A stretch of DNA of 64,000 nucleotides from Blastocystis hominis (Eukaryota; Sar; Bigyra; Opalinata; Blastocystidae). Positions 33,082 to 44,637 of this stretch are shown here, piece by piece (the first letter of the stretch is position 1; the number at the start of each line of letters is the position of its first letter). The notes under the pieces are model-generated. The model saw nothing but the letters and a program-made list of their open reading frames with translations, had not been told where the DNA came from and searched no databases. The position numbers and the translations under genes were made by a program. The stretch covers positions 988,107 to 1,052,106 of the forward strand of contig NW_013171838.1 of the NCBI RefSeq assembly GCF_000151665.1. The letters run 5' to 3'.

Positions 33082-34488
33082 TTAGATTCCCAAGGACTCT
33101 TCAGAATCCCCCTCTTCACTGCTCTCACTCAGAGCACCTTCAATCTGTACCGGCTCGTCCTTCTCTCCATCTAAATCAATATCGTGTCCTATCGATCCCA
33201 AAAACACGTTTGGTTCGCCACCGCCAGCTCCATTGAGTACATCTTCTGCATGATGCGTTTTCTTCGCTGATTCTCCCACAGCTCCCGAACTAATTGGGAC
33301 ATGGAGCCCATTTGAATCCATTGGGACATTGAGAGCGATCGGGGGGATCGGAAGAGCGGCAAGATTGGCATCGACAGGAACGGTCGGAATCATCGGGACA
33401 TCCGCAACCGAATGGACCGAATTTGAATTCGGGACATTGGGGATATCAGAGAGGCCGGGGACAGTGGAGACATCGGCAAGAGAAGGGACATTGGAGACAT
33501 CATGGGACAAACTATCCACCGCAGAGTCATTAGGGTCATTAGGGTCATTAGGGATATTGGGAACATTTGCAGCGTCCGGTACCCTAATTTTCTCCTTCAA
33601 ATGAACGGCCAAAGTGAGGTTGACCAAGCGCGGATTTCGCTTTTCCTCGGTTTTGAACTTGTTTTTTAGCTAGATTCGATCGAATTCGGCAAGAATGGCT
33701 CACATCGTTCCGCGTTCGATTGGTGATGACCTGGTTCATCAAGAAGAAATCGGTGCCGAAACGACGCAAACACTGCACATCAACCCATCAATCGAAAAAA
33801 AGAAACCTCGTAAAATTGGCGGGTTTCCTCGACGGACCAGCTGACCAGTTTGTGTTTTCGTCTAGAGAGGGAGACTCGATGGGAGGGCGTACTGACGGTA
33901 GGGTTTATTGATCAGATCGGCGAGTTCCTGCTCATCGTCGCTGTCGTTTCCATCAAATTGGTCAACTTGACGGTTCTACGTAAATTAAACAGAACAGAGG
34001 GGAAGGTACGATCGAGGAACGGTCCAGAACGATCTGGCCGTTCGAGAAGGATACGGAGATTCCCTTGCGCTGCTTTGGGGAGGAACGATGGGACTCGATG
34101 GTACCCACCACTTCGCCTTGGAGAGTGGCACCCGATGAACTGCTGGCGGCTTGAGGGAGATTGCCTGTCTCATACAATTTGCGGTCCTAAACCATTCGGA
34201 AAACTTGCAATGCCCTACTCTCTTGAGTTGCTCCGCTCGCGTAGGAATTCCTTCGTTCGTAAACCGGATAAAATCACCCAGAGATTTTATATTCTCCTGG
34301 GAAACAGTTGGCTCCGTGTTTTTGTACATCTTCCCTATTTTGTGACGCTTCCGCTTGTACTCGCATACCCATTGCTTCGCTGACACTGAAATGGTGTTGC
34401 TCCATCGGTCTCCTTTCCTCATCCGAAATCTACAGAGAACGGCGGATTTACTGCGATTTACCATGTTGGGGTTATCAGAGAGATCCAT
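33082..34488 (-). CDS. BDP1: TFIIIB subunit BDP1 (B'')
   Basis: RNA polymerase III initiation factor. The extended SANT domain is clear after splicing: SWSVEETRQFYECLRRFGTD, FFLMNQVITNRTRNDLKNKF, TEEKRNPRLVNLTLAVHL. Upstream: MDLSDNPNM, SDEERRPMEQHHFSVSEAM, SLGDFIRFTNEGIPTRAEQL, DRKLYETGNLPQAAS and acidic DGNDSDDEQELADLINKPYR. Six introns of 31-34 nt. The C-terminal half is a low-complexity array of V-P-x2-x3 units (NVPNIPNDPNDPND, DIPNVPN, DVPMIPTVPVD) ending in an acidic tail EEGDSEESLGI and TAA 33082-33084. That tail is not a BDP1 feature elsewhere as far as I know. TGTTTGTTGG follows by about 40 nt. Confidence 0.85.
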
Positions 34489-34553
34489 TCTGCAACAATA
34501 GCAAAAACAGAAGCAAGATTTTAAACAAACAGAGAAAACCACCTAAACGAAAA

Positions 34554-35304
34554 TTAATAAGTTCGGATTCCCCTTTCGAGAGACCAATCCTCTAAAAACC
34601 GAGCAGACGCATAACTGCCATCTGCTTGACGGAGGGCTTCATTCTTCAGCGTATTCTTCTTCGTGCCAATCGACGTATAGCTAGACACTAACCGATTTGA
34701 ACAGAACCTACCCCTGATCATACAACTCGCAGTAGGGAATTTGAAACGTTAGCAGGAAGTTCCAAACGTCCCCGTACGTCCATTCCAGCAAAGGCAAAAC
34801 GCGCATGAAGGGAGGATAGTCCGGCGTACTTGGCGTGTGGACGTTCAGATTGGCTCCTTGAGGGTCGGAGCGGCGAACACCAAGAACCACCGCCTTCGTT
34901 CCATAGTGATCAATTACCCCTTTTACCCCTTCTTTGAAAGACTTTGAACTGTGGTACACTTGCACGCCGATCGCACTCACCGTTTCCTTTAAATGCTTGT
35001 TGATCTCCTCGAAATCCTCAGGACTGTGGAAGACAATAAAGATCGAGTTGTCAACCGTTTCCTGGTACTCTCCGAGGCGTCCCTTTGCGTCCAGATACAG
35101 ATACAAGGCTAATCTCCAGAGATGGGCACAGGCATCGGAATCCTTCCCCCCGTTATACGAAACGATTGTGCAGTCGATTCCAAAATCATCAAACGCTTTA
35201 AACAAAATGTCCACAGATTGCTTCACCTTCTCAAACAACGGAGGATTGGTCGTTTCCACCTCTCTATACTTGGCGACCAAGTCAAAAATCAAAAGTTGGT
35301 TCAT
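34554..35304 (-). CDS. FAD synthase, PAPS-reductase-like domain
   Basis: FMN adenylyltransferase making FAD from FMN and ATP. Seen: PP-loop VSYNGGKDSDA, FIVFHSPEDFEEINKHLKET, KAVVLGVRRSDPQG, and the FAD1 signature PFMRVLPLLEWTYGDVWNFL then CELYDQG, joined by a 31-nt intron (near 34690-34720) to YTSIGTKKNTLKNEAL. Only the PAPS-reductase-type domain is present, as in yeast Fad1; the MoCF-like domain of animal FLAD1 is missing. About 239 residues. TAA at 34554-34556 and TCTGTTTGTTTAA about 20 nt beyond. Confidence 0.88.
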
Positions 35305-35339
35305 TCTAACAAACACAAAATATAGTAATAGCAACAATC

Positions 35340-35420
35340 ACATCGCACACAATTTATACTCCACGAACGAACGAACGAACGAACATATGTACGCACACAC
35401 GCACTAACTATCTAAGAAAC
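35340..35420. repeat. Tetranucleotide (ACGA)n run between FAD synthase and ClpB
   Basis: Around 35361-35384 there are five to six ACGA/CGAA units, in the short gap upstream of FAD synthase. Confidence 0.7.
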
Positions 35421-35423
35421 TAA

Positions 35424-37743
35424 TTAATTACTCTTGGCAATCTCCTTTCCCTTCACGGTAGCTCTTCCAGTAATCACCAATGGCGGCTTCTTGGCATCCG
35501 CATCCTGCGCATCGACGAACACTTCCTGTCCGTTCTTGATATCGCCTCCAATAATCAGCTTGGACAGCGGAGACAGCAAATACTGCTGGATGGCGCGCTT
35601 CACCGGCCGCGCTCCAAACCGAGGATCGTATCCAGCCAGCGAGAGCCAGGACCGAGCATGCTCGGTGACCTTCAAGTCCATGTTCTGGTAGTGGAGCATC
35701 TGATCCACCGTCTTGAGCTGCAGATCGACGATGTTCTTCATGTCCTCGCGGTTCAGCTTGCGGAACAGAACCAGCTCGTCGAGACGATTCACGAACTCTG
35801 GAGGGAAGGTATCGTTCACGCGCTTGATGATCTGGCTTCGCACCGCGTCCTCCATGCCGTCCACCGAGTTCGCGTAGAACTCGCTGCCCAGATTGGACGT
35901 AAGGATGATGATCGTGTTGCGGAAGTCGATCGTTCGGCCCTGCGAATCGGTCAATCGTCCTTCGTCCAGTACCTGCAGCAGCAGGTTCGACACTTCCGGA
36001 TGCGCCTTCTCGAACTCATCGAACAGCACGACTTGGTACGGATGGCGACGCACCGCTTCCGTCAGCGTGCCGCCCTCTTCATAGCCCACGTAGCCTGGCG
36101 GCGCTCCGATCAGTCGCGACACCGAGAACTTCTCCATGTACTCCGACATGTCGATGCGCGTGAAGCACGACTCGTCCTTGAACAAAAACTTGCACAGCGT
36201 CTTGCACAGCTCGGTTTTGCCCACGCCGGTCGGGCCCAGGAACAAGAACGAGCCCAGCGGTCGGTCGTGCGTGCGCAGCCCCGCTCGCGAGATTCGGATG
36301 CACTCCGACACCTTCCGAACCGCCTCGGGCTGGCCGATCACGCGCTGCGACAGCACGTCCTCCATGCGCAGAAGGCGATGTTTCTCGTCCTCCAGCAGCG
36401 TCGACAGCGGGATTCCCGTGCGACGCGACACCACGTCCGCGATGTTGTCCGCCGTGACGCGCTCCTCCAGCATCCGCTCCTTCGAGTTCTTGTTGTCCGC
36501 CTCCAGCTCCTTCTCCAGCTTGGGGATCGTGCTGTACTTCAGCTCGCTGGCTCGCTGCCAGTTGCCCGCCATCTGCGCTCGCTCCAGCTGCGTTCGCGCC
36601 TCCTCCAAGTCGCGCTTGCGCTGCTTGGACTTCTCCAACGCCTCCTTCTCTTCCTTCCAGCGCTGAATCAGCTCGTCGTGCTTCGCCTCCATCTTCTTCA
36701 CATCCTCCTCCAGCGCCTTCAAACGGTCCAAACTGTCCTGGTCTTCCTCTCGCTTCAGCGCTTCGATCTCGATCTTCTTCGTCATCAGCTGGCGGTCGAG
36801 CTGATCCACCGCCTCCGGCTTGCTCTCCTGCTGCAGACGCAGATGCGACGCCGCTTCGTCCACCAGATCCACCGCCTTATCCGGCATCTTTCGATCGGTG
36901 ATGTAGCGGTCCGCGTAGTTCGCGGCTGCCACCAGGGCGGAATCGGCAATTCGAACGCCGTGGTGCACTTCGTAGCGCTCCTTTAAGCCACGCAGAATGC
37001 TGATGGTGCTGTCCAGAGAAGGCTCCTCCACGATCACTGGCTGGAATCGGCGAGCCAAGGCTCCGTCCTTCTCAATGCTATTTCGGTACTCGTCGAGAGT
37101 CGTTGCTCCCACGCAGCTCAAGTCGCCACGCGCCAGAGCAGGCTTGAGGATGTTCGAACCATCCATCATGCCTCCAGTGGCTCCTGAACCCACCAGCGTG
37201 TGAAGCTCATCGATGAATAAAATGACTTGGCCGTTGCTCTCCTTCACGTCCTTCAAAACCCCTTTCAGACGCTCCTCAAAGGAACCGCGGAAGCTTGCTC
37301 CAGCCACCATAGCAGCGAGATCCAGAGAGACCACTCGCTTGTTCTTCATACTGTCGGGGACCTCTCCGGCGACAATTCGCTGGGCAATGCCCTCCACGAT
37401 GGCTGTCTTTCCCACACCGGGATCTCCAATCAGAGCAGGATTGTTCTTCGTTCGACGGCATAAGACCTCCAGAGTACGACGAATTTCTTCTTCGCGGCCG
37501 ATGACAGGATCCAACTTGCCCTTCTTGGCAAGTTCGGTCAGGTCGATTCCGTACTTTGCCAAGCTCTGACCCTTAGGGACATTGTCAGGGTTGGTCCACG
37601 AATACTGAGGATTTGCAGGAACTTCTGACGCAAATAGGGGGGAAGCTGCATGGAAGCCTCTAACACAGACGGCTGACCTCGAGAGTCTACAATTAACAGA
37701 ACTCAGATATTCCTTACGTTAGCAATGGCCTTGCAGTGAACAT
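35424..37743 (-). CDS. ClpB/Hsp78-type AAA+ disaggregase, organellar
   Basis: Hsp100 disaggregase that threads aggregated proteins through a hexameric pore. One 31-nt intron follows the start MFTARPLLT and joins [20 protein letters not shown], an import presequence. Two AAA+ modules: Walker [14 protein letters not shown] with Walker [14 protein letters not shown], and Walker [11 protein letters not shown] with Walker [16 protein letters not shown] ClpB-type coiled-coil middle domain lies between (residues about 260-380, rich in [18 protein letters not shown]-like helices). The N-terminal substrate domain is absent, as in Hsp78. Pore loop [20 protein letters not shown] in module 2. About 762 residues, TAA at 35424-35426. 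Convergent with nothing; its 3' end is 120 bp from the FAD synthase start. Confidence 0.93.
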
Positions 37744-38063
37744 GAGTTTTGTCGCTTTTGTTAACATATTTAAATAAAAAATGAGACTTCTATCCTTCTA
37801 CGAAAGTTCCAGAAAACCGATCGATTTCCAAAAATCGAATTTGGCACCAAGAGGGTGTGTGAATGCATACAAGCATATTTCAGGCAGAAATCAGCAATCC
37901 CATGTGAGAGAAGAACCAACCACAGAACCGCGGAACGTACCTCAATGCAGCAATTGCAATGGACCATGATCCAATTGCAAACAAATGAAGTCTATGGTCT
38001 TGATTACCCGCGGGAATCGTTTTAAAGGAAAAATGAATCTTCGTCTTATCTACATATAATTCT

Positions 38064-40463
38064 AATGTCAACAGCGTTGGTAGTTTGTCAGGATACGGAG
38101 ACAAAGATTGGGAGTGGAAACAATTCCCCTCTTCAACTTGATGATTGTGTTGTACTCTTTTCTCTCCATTTCCGTAATGGTCCTAGATATCTGGACTGCG
38201 TTCTATCCATGCCTGCGGCGTTATCCGGGTGATTATTGCGTTGATGAACGACTGTGAACAAATCAGACACGCGTTCGACGAGCTCTTTACAAAAACAATC
38301 CAGTTCCGCGAGTATACTTTTATTTCTATCCCAAATAACGCGGTATTCTTGCTTTTCATCTCTTTTATGAATAGACCGGAATTGGGGATGTATTTTGTAA
38401 GCATTCAGATGCTTTGATGACATACAAGTCATGTTTTGTTGTTTCCTGGAGATCGATCCCTCAGGAACATGTTTTGCGAAATTTGATGACGCGCTGCGAG
38501 AAGAGCGCCTCCATTCTAATTTCGACAGACTCAAATCCAAATTTAGATCACTGTGTCCCTTATGACCCAAATTCGATGACTCTTCACCCAACAGATGGAA
38601 ATATTTCTCACTCCAATGTGCAGTATGCTGCTTGCAACGGAGTTTACTACATTCGTTCGATGGAGAAGGTTTCACTGCTGACCCAGCCGACTTCCATGCT
38701 ATTCGTTTTATGCCAATTTGCGATTAACCATCCTGGCAGTGTTTCTGTCTGTCCGTATCCTGCCAATTCTTCTTCTTCTTCTTCTTCTTCTCCTACCAAA
38801 TGCACGCTTTCGATCAATATTAATAATTCCACTCTTCCCATTCACAGAGAAAACCACTCGCAGCTATCACTAATAATCGAAGGAGCTCTCTCCGAAACAC
38901 TCTGCACCATGGACTCGCTATCATCGTTTCGATTCGATGTCGAATCGAATTCCGTTCTGCGCTACTTCTACGGAGTGTAGCCACACGCGATTCCTTTGTA
39001 ATTCACAGAAAGGACGAGCTTGGAAGCATCCAGCAATTCGAAAACCGCACGATTCCTCGCGAACTCTTCGTGCCTGAGGGTTTGGAACGTCTCGAAATTC
39101 ACGATTCGCTCTCAGTTCCGTTCGTTTCGCACACAGTTCTGCGAGATTCGATCCACGTTCTTTTCTCACTGGAACACTGGCGCCACCAGCAATCGATCCA
39201 GTTCGTAGGAGCGACGATCGATGCCTCCGCCGCATTTGTGGTTTCCGTGAAGGAAGACTGCGTGGTGTGCGACTTCCTCGATTCGCAAATGCATGAAGTG
39301 AGCTTGCAGACGAGCGAAGGAACGATTACGCTTTTGGAAGACGAGCTAAACACGATTTTCACAGAGATTTCCGCAAAGCACAACGATGGAACTATCATCA
39401 AAAAGCTTCCCAATTCGCAATCCGTCGAAATCCACGTTCTGATTCTCTCTGCATTGAATCACTCGCGAACGTTGACCTTAAACCACCAAGTGTTGCGAGG
39501 CACTTCGCACATCTATTCGCCCAAAGCAACGCCCTTGTGGCTGGGACATCGAGGGTGTGGAATGAATGCGTCCTGGAAGCGATCGGAGGGCTGCGAGGTG
39601 GAGAATTCGCTGCGAGGATTCCAACAAGCTCGCAGTCGAGGTTTGTTGGGAGTCGAATTCGATCTGCAGCTCACGAAGGATATGGAGGTTGTGGTGTTTC
39701 ACGACTATGAGATTTGTATGAATGAGTTGTGAGTGTGACGTAGTCGAAAAGGAACACGGCCAGAAACTCCCGATCGCTCTGCAAACGCTCTCTGAACTGA
39801 AGTACGATTCGATTGCGAAGCTAACACGCAGATCGATTCCGTTGCCAAGTTCATCGTGGTATCAAGGCGCGACTCAATTCATCCCAACGTTCGATGAAAT
39901 GATCACAGACACACCCGGAGACTTGCTCTTCAATATCGAAGTAAAGTACCCCACACTTCCAGAGCTCGCCTCCGCCCATTTGCAAACTTCGAAAAACGCA
40001 TACGTCGATCGCATTGTGGAGACTGTGGAAAGAACCCACTCCAATCGATCGATTTACTATTCTTCTTTCGATCTTGACGTTTGCTTGCTCCTTCTCTACA
40101 AGCAAGCTCACTATCCCGTCTTTTTGTTACTGGGTAGGAATGAATGAACGAGGTGAGTAATCTGCAGACGAGGAATCGGGATACGCGGAAATGGGGCGCG
40201 TGGAATGGAGAAACAGAGGCTGGAAGCAATATGTGGAGTCGGCGATACAGAAGGGGCCTTTTCGAGGAGTTGTCGCGTGCTCGACACTTCTTGACGAAGA
40301 AAACGTGGAATGGGTAGGAAACGAACGGTTTCGTGACAATTAGCTTCATCAGCAAGGTTTACTTGTGTTCTGCTGGGGAGACGAAAACAATGACAGTGAA
40401 AAGAGGGAGTGGCTTAAGAAAATCTCTGTAGACGCCATCATTGCTGACCATTTTTCAGACTAG
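38064..40463 (+). CDS. Glycerophosphodiester phosphodiesterase, GPCPD1-like
   Basis: Cleaves glycerophosphodiesters. GDPD domain: PLWLGHRGCGMN (catalytic His), VENSLRGFQQARSRGLLGVE, FDLQLTKDMEVVVFHDYEIF (catalytic E/D and H), IPTFDEMITDTPGDLLFNIE then VKYPT, and the ending GLLVFCWGDENNDSEKREWL to DAIIADHFSD. A 500-residue N-terminal part precedes it, as in the GPCPD1/Gde1 class, but I cannot find clear CBM20 or SPX motifs. Introns of 28-40 nt, including 30 nt near 40313. The start is uncertain: I use the first in-frame ATG (38064); a 31-nt intron with a CCCGCGGG core (37997-38027) suggests an upstream exon. TAG at 40461-40463, immediately followed by TTTGTTTGTTTG. Confidence 0.8.
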
Positions 40464-40494
40464 TTTGTTTGTTTGTATATGCTCGCTTCTTTCG

Positions 40495-41241
40495 ATGAGT
40501 GACGAGTCGCTGGATGCGTTTTTCATCACTCGACTAGAAAAAGTTGTCGATTTCCTGTTTTCCCAAGATATTGCAGGTACTCCATAATACTTTAAACTGT
40601 GACAAGCAGAACCGTTTCGAGAACCGCTCGACTGGAAAAAACTACAATTGCTAGACTATCCCAAGTTTGTGAGATATCCCATGGATTTGGGAACAATTAA
40701 GGTATATGTTATTCACATTAAGTTATAAGGCGAGATTAATGAACGGGTATTACAGCTCCATGTATGATGTGATGTATGACATTAATGCTATTTGGACAGC
40801 TTGTTTTTCGTTCAATTCCGTAGAACTCTGAACTGTCATTAAGAGTAGCCAGATAAAGAAGTGTATAAGTGTGCTGTGACGTTAAAGGAGATGTATGAGA
40901 ACCAGTTAGAAGAGATATATGAAGAAAGTGGGTGCAACTTGAAGAATTGATTGTAGGCTATGAGGCAAACAGGTATTTAAAGAGAAGCTTCGCTATAGAA
41001 TAGAGAAAAGTATGAATCTGTGAAACAAGAGTTGCTTGACAAGATTGTGAAACAGGGCGACGATCAGACATTCTTAATAATTCCCTGGCTTTCTTCTCAA
41101 TGTGAGCAAAGCGTTGCTGAGGTATATTGTAAAGAAGAATGGCTGACACAATAGTCACAGAACAGGGTGGATATTGATTTAGATTTCGTCTCTCCAAAGC
41201 AATTTTATAGTTTGTGTCGTTACTATGGAATCAAGTTGTGA
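40495..41241 (+). CDS. Bromodomain protein
   Basis: Acetyl-lysine reader. Seen after splicing: DFLFSQDIAEPFREPLDWKK, LQLLDYPKFVRYPMDLGTIK (ZA loop with the P-M-D-L signature), ARLMNGYYSSMYDVMYDINA, IWTACFSFNSPDKEVYKCAV (the N of FN is the acetyl-lysine-binding Asn position). A short C-terminal part follows, EKYESVKQELLDKIVKQGDD to CRYYGIKL. TGA at 41239-41241, TGTTTGTTTG about 14 nt further. Introns of 28-33 nt. The start is 31 bp after the stop of the preceding gene. No other chromatin domain is present, so it probably acts in a complex. Confidence 0.83.
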
Positions 41242-41340
41242 TAGTGTGCCATTGTTTGTTTGTTGGAATCCTTTCTTTTTGGAATTGAAAGGTTGGTTGA
41301 ACTAGATGAGATTCCTGATGGTTTAGAGTAATACTTTGCA

Positions 41341-42076
41341 ATGGGTTGCATTCCATCTAAGAACAAGGGTATCTTGCTTGAAATACAATCACTGAATGAT
41401 AGAGAAGCAGTCTAGTGAAAAAACAAATCTATTAGCGGAAGAGGTCGTGAATGATATAAGCACGCATCCTGGACAGGCATATGATATGAGTTTAAGGTAT
41501 AGAATAGATGGTTGGGTGATTTTTACTAACTTTATCTAGCCCCGAGGAAGATCGGCCACTTTCTGCAGATCGAAAGAATGGAAGTCAGTATTTTGCATCT
41601 TTTGTGAAACAAAGCGTTCAGTATTTTGTACGTGGTATAGATTGACCAAAATAGAAACTTGATTGATGTTCCTTCTTTGGTGTATACACTTTATGGAACG
41701 CACAGCCCTTATAACTACTGTGAAGATTACAAGTAAATATGGGCATTGGCTTGTATGCTAGAGATGTCATTACCTCCGTGAAGGTTGTTGATGGTGTGCT
41801 GAACGTAAACACTGTTCCAGAATTCGATTCTGAGGATTCCGTCGACAATCTGCTGACAAAGCCTTCCTCAATCGATTATGTAAAGGTATGATATGATTGG
41901 CAGGTTGGATAGCGTGTAGCTAAACCATTGTGGCGAAGAATTAGAAGAAGCGGTGAAGAAGATGAATGTGAAGGGATCTTCCCTTGTCGTACATTGTGGA
42001 GACGAAGCAGAAGAACGACCTTGAATGGATCTTCGGTAACTGCAAGATTGTGAACAATGTGTATTTGTACTATTGA
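41341..42076 (+). CDS. Putative N-myristoylated/palmitoylated protein of unknown family
   Basis: The frame starts MGCIPSKNK: Gly2, Cys3 and Ser/Lys downstream are the classic signal for N-myristoylation plus palmitoylation. Spliced continuation: QSSEKTNLLAEEVVNDISTH, PEEDRPLSADRKNGSQYFAS, FDSEDSVDNLLTKPSSIDYV, and the end ETKQKNDLEWIFGNCKIVNN with TGA at 42074-42076. I recognise no fold. An NxxxC-type anchored regulator at the plasma membrane is the obvious inference. Exon borders between 41620 and 41900 are uncertain. Confidence 0.5.
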
Positions 42077-43040
42077 ACTCTGTTTTTTTAAAACATTTTT
42101 GACATTGCAAAAGAATACTTTTTAAATAGATTCCCAAAGCAAAGAGATGAAAAGGAAAAATTGAAAATTGAAAAGGCAATGTAGGTCGCTAATTGAGGAT
42201 AAATGTGTAGTGAAATCAATATAGAAGAGAGTGACTGATATTAGTTTGCCATGATAAGTTTCTGGTGTATTCATCGATTTAGCAGAAAAAATATGGCAAA
42301 AGTCTTATTTCGATATAGGATGTATGTAGTATACTACATTGCCAAGTAATATAAGTGTCTGAACATATGTAGAGAGATGTGCACAAAAACTGAAATGCTT
42401 GGATTATGAGAAATAGTAATAGGCGGTGCATGGAAGTCGATGTGGAGGGTAGAAGAATCGTTGCATAATTGGAATCAAAGCTATACATGAGAATATGTAG
42501 GGGTAGTAGCAGTCCTCAAAAGATCAAATCACTTCAAGGAGTATCAAAGAAATGATACGATAGTAACCACAAACCAGCGGGTAGTTGGTAAATAAAAAGT
42601 AAATTGAATGCGTTATTAGAAAAGTAATTAATAACTATACGAGAGAAAATCGATATCTGCATCAGTTTTATATTTCGTATTCAGGGTAGTAACAAAAAAG
42701 ATGGAATGTTATATGAATGGGAACCATTTGCAGAATATATATATACTTGATTCTGGAGAACTGACAAATACAAATGCATATGGGACGTAGAAGTGATGAA
42801 ATAGCTAGATTCAGAATAATCTACTTGTTGCTTAAAAAAAAGAGTTATTGCAAATAGAAGTGATGATACAGATGTAATGAAAAAGAAAATAATGAGTTCA
42901 GGACGAGAATGTGTGATCTTTATGGACATGTTTTTTAAGGAACATTAAACGGTTCAAACAGATGTGAACTATTCATCAATAATACATTCTTACAGGTGAA
43001 CTAATTGTAAAAGGAACTTTGACATTATTATACATTTTCG
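42077..43040. other. AT-rich intergenic stretch before MORN-LRR copy 3
   Basis: About 960 bp, strongly AT-rich, with only short frames on both strands that show no family pattern. No RNA gene seen. Confidence 0.5.
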
Positions 43041-44637
43041 ATGCAAAAGATTGCTGATTTTGTCAATTCTGCTATTAGTAACTATCACATTGATAGTTCC
43101 ATTATTCAAAATGTGCAGGGATGCTTAGGTGAGAAAATGAAAGTGGAAGGCTGGATTTCACTCATTTTGAGTAATAGAGAGTGTGTAGTATTGCTGTTCA
43201 ATAATGGAATATTCATGAATCAAGGATTTGTAGTCAATGAGCAGAAAGTGTTGAAAGTGATTGGAAATCAACAAGTTGGTGCTATTTCCTATAATGAAGA
43301 ACAATCCATAGAAGTAGTAGAAGGAATCGTGGATTTGGACCATGGAAATCGATTTGAAGGCTTGGTATTGACAGAAAACAAGTTTGGAATTCCATTTGGA
43401 TATGGTGAAATGTATGATGATGATGGAATATTGTTGTACAAGGGCATAATGATCGATTGGAAACGATTTGGATATGGAACGAGTTATCATAATAATGGAT
43501 GTATTGAATATGAAGGATATTGGTGTGATGATAATCGATTTGGAAGAGGAAAAGTGTATGATCGATCAGGCAAGTTAGTGAATGAATGCTTGTGGTTTAA
43601 TGGAATAAAATATAATACTGATGAAAAATATGAAGGAGATGGAAGCAAACCACTGAATATCGGAATGAAACATTTGAAACTGATTGACAATTGTGTATTG
43701 GTTGATTGGGATGTTTCATTGTTGTATAATTTGGAATCAATCGAAATCGGTGATGATTGTTTTGAATCAGTGCAAACATTCCAAATCGATGGATTGAATC
43801 GATTGAAAACTATCAATATCGGAGACAATTCATTTACGCAGAAAAAGAATGATTGGGGAAATGATGAATCGAGATCATTCCACATATTGAATTGTGAATC
43901 ATTGAAATCCATTGAAATTGGTGAATGCAGTTTCAGTGATTATGCTGGCGACTTTGAATTGAAGAATCTACCACAATTACAATCTATTCATATTGGTTCA
44001 ACTGAAAATTATTCAAGCAATTTTTGGTATAGTTCATTTGTGATTCGAGGTAAGAAATGATATGATATTGAATATTTGAATGATGAATAGATCTTCCAAA
44101 TCTACAATCTATTACATTAGGTTTTTATTCATTTCACCTCTCATTATCTACTATAATTGAAAGTATTGAATGAATTCGAATGAGTTGATTGATATAGATC
44201 TTCCATCACTACAATCCATTCAACTCGGCTATGAAGCACTCTATGGAAGTTATGATCAAACATGTTCGTTGACAATGCGAAGTAAAAATGAAACGATTAA
44301 AAATAAAATGCTTTGCAGATCTTCCAAATCTAACGTCCATCGATTCTGATAGTGGTTGTTTCAGCAATCCTTATACTGTTACTTTGGAAAGTATTTCTGA
44401 ATATTGAATATTGATAGTATTCAGACATTCCAAATCTTCAAAAAGTCAAACTACCTCGATCATTTGAGTGGACTCTAAAGGGATCAATTTCAAGTATTTT
44501 TGGTTGTCTACACTTCATTCACAGATGATGTTTCTTCCGTTCTCGCTGATCTTGTCCATATCAACCCTATTGTAAAACCTGTAACTGAAAATTTAAATAC
44601 TGAAATTACACAAAAATCAAAATGCACTGTATTATAA
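43041..44637 (+). CDS. MORN/leucine-rich-repeat family protein (copy 3)
   Basis: The clearest member. Exon 1 (43041-44049) has MORN repeats (FGYGEMYDDDGILLYKGIMI, FGYGTSYHNNGCIEYEGYWC, FGRGKVYDRSGKLV) then LRR_5-like repeats (LESIEIGDDCFESVQTFQID, LNRLKTINIGDNSF, FHILNCESLKSIEIGECSF, LPQLQSIHIG). Five more exons follow: 44091-44162 (72 nt), 44198-44281 (84 nt), 44319-44390 (72 nt), 44425-44493 (69 nt) and 44525-44637. All internal exons are multiples of three and flanked by phase-1 introns of 31-41 nt, each encoding one repeat that opens with D/N-L/I-P-x-L. The last exon starts DDVSSVLADLVHI and ends at TAA 44635-44637. No signal peptide or membrane segment. Confidence 0.75.

Noticed and set aside
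35658-36986. 442-codon plus-strand frame opposite ClpB
   Set aside because: Antisense shadow of a highly conserved AAA+ gene; composition (L, R, H, Q rich) is that of reversed coding DNA.
38133-38675. 180-codon minus-strand frame near the glycerophosphodiesterase
   Set aside because: The plus strand splices into one frame leading to the GDPD domain; the minus frame has no family match.
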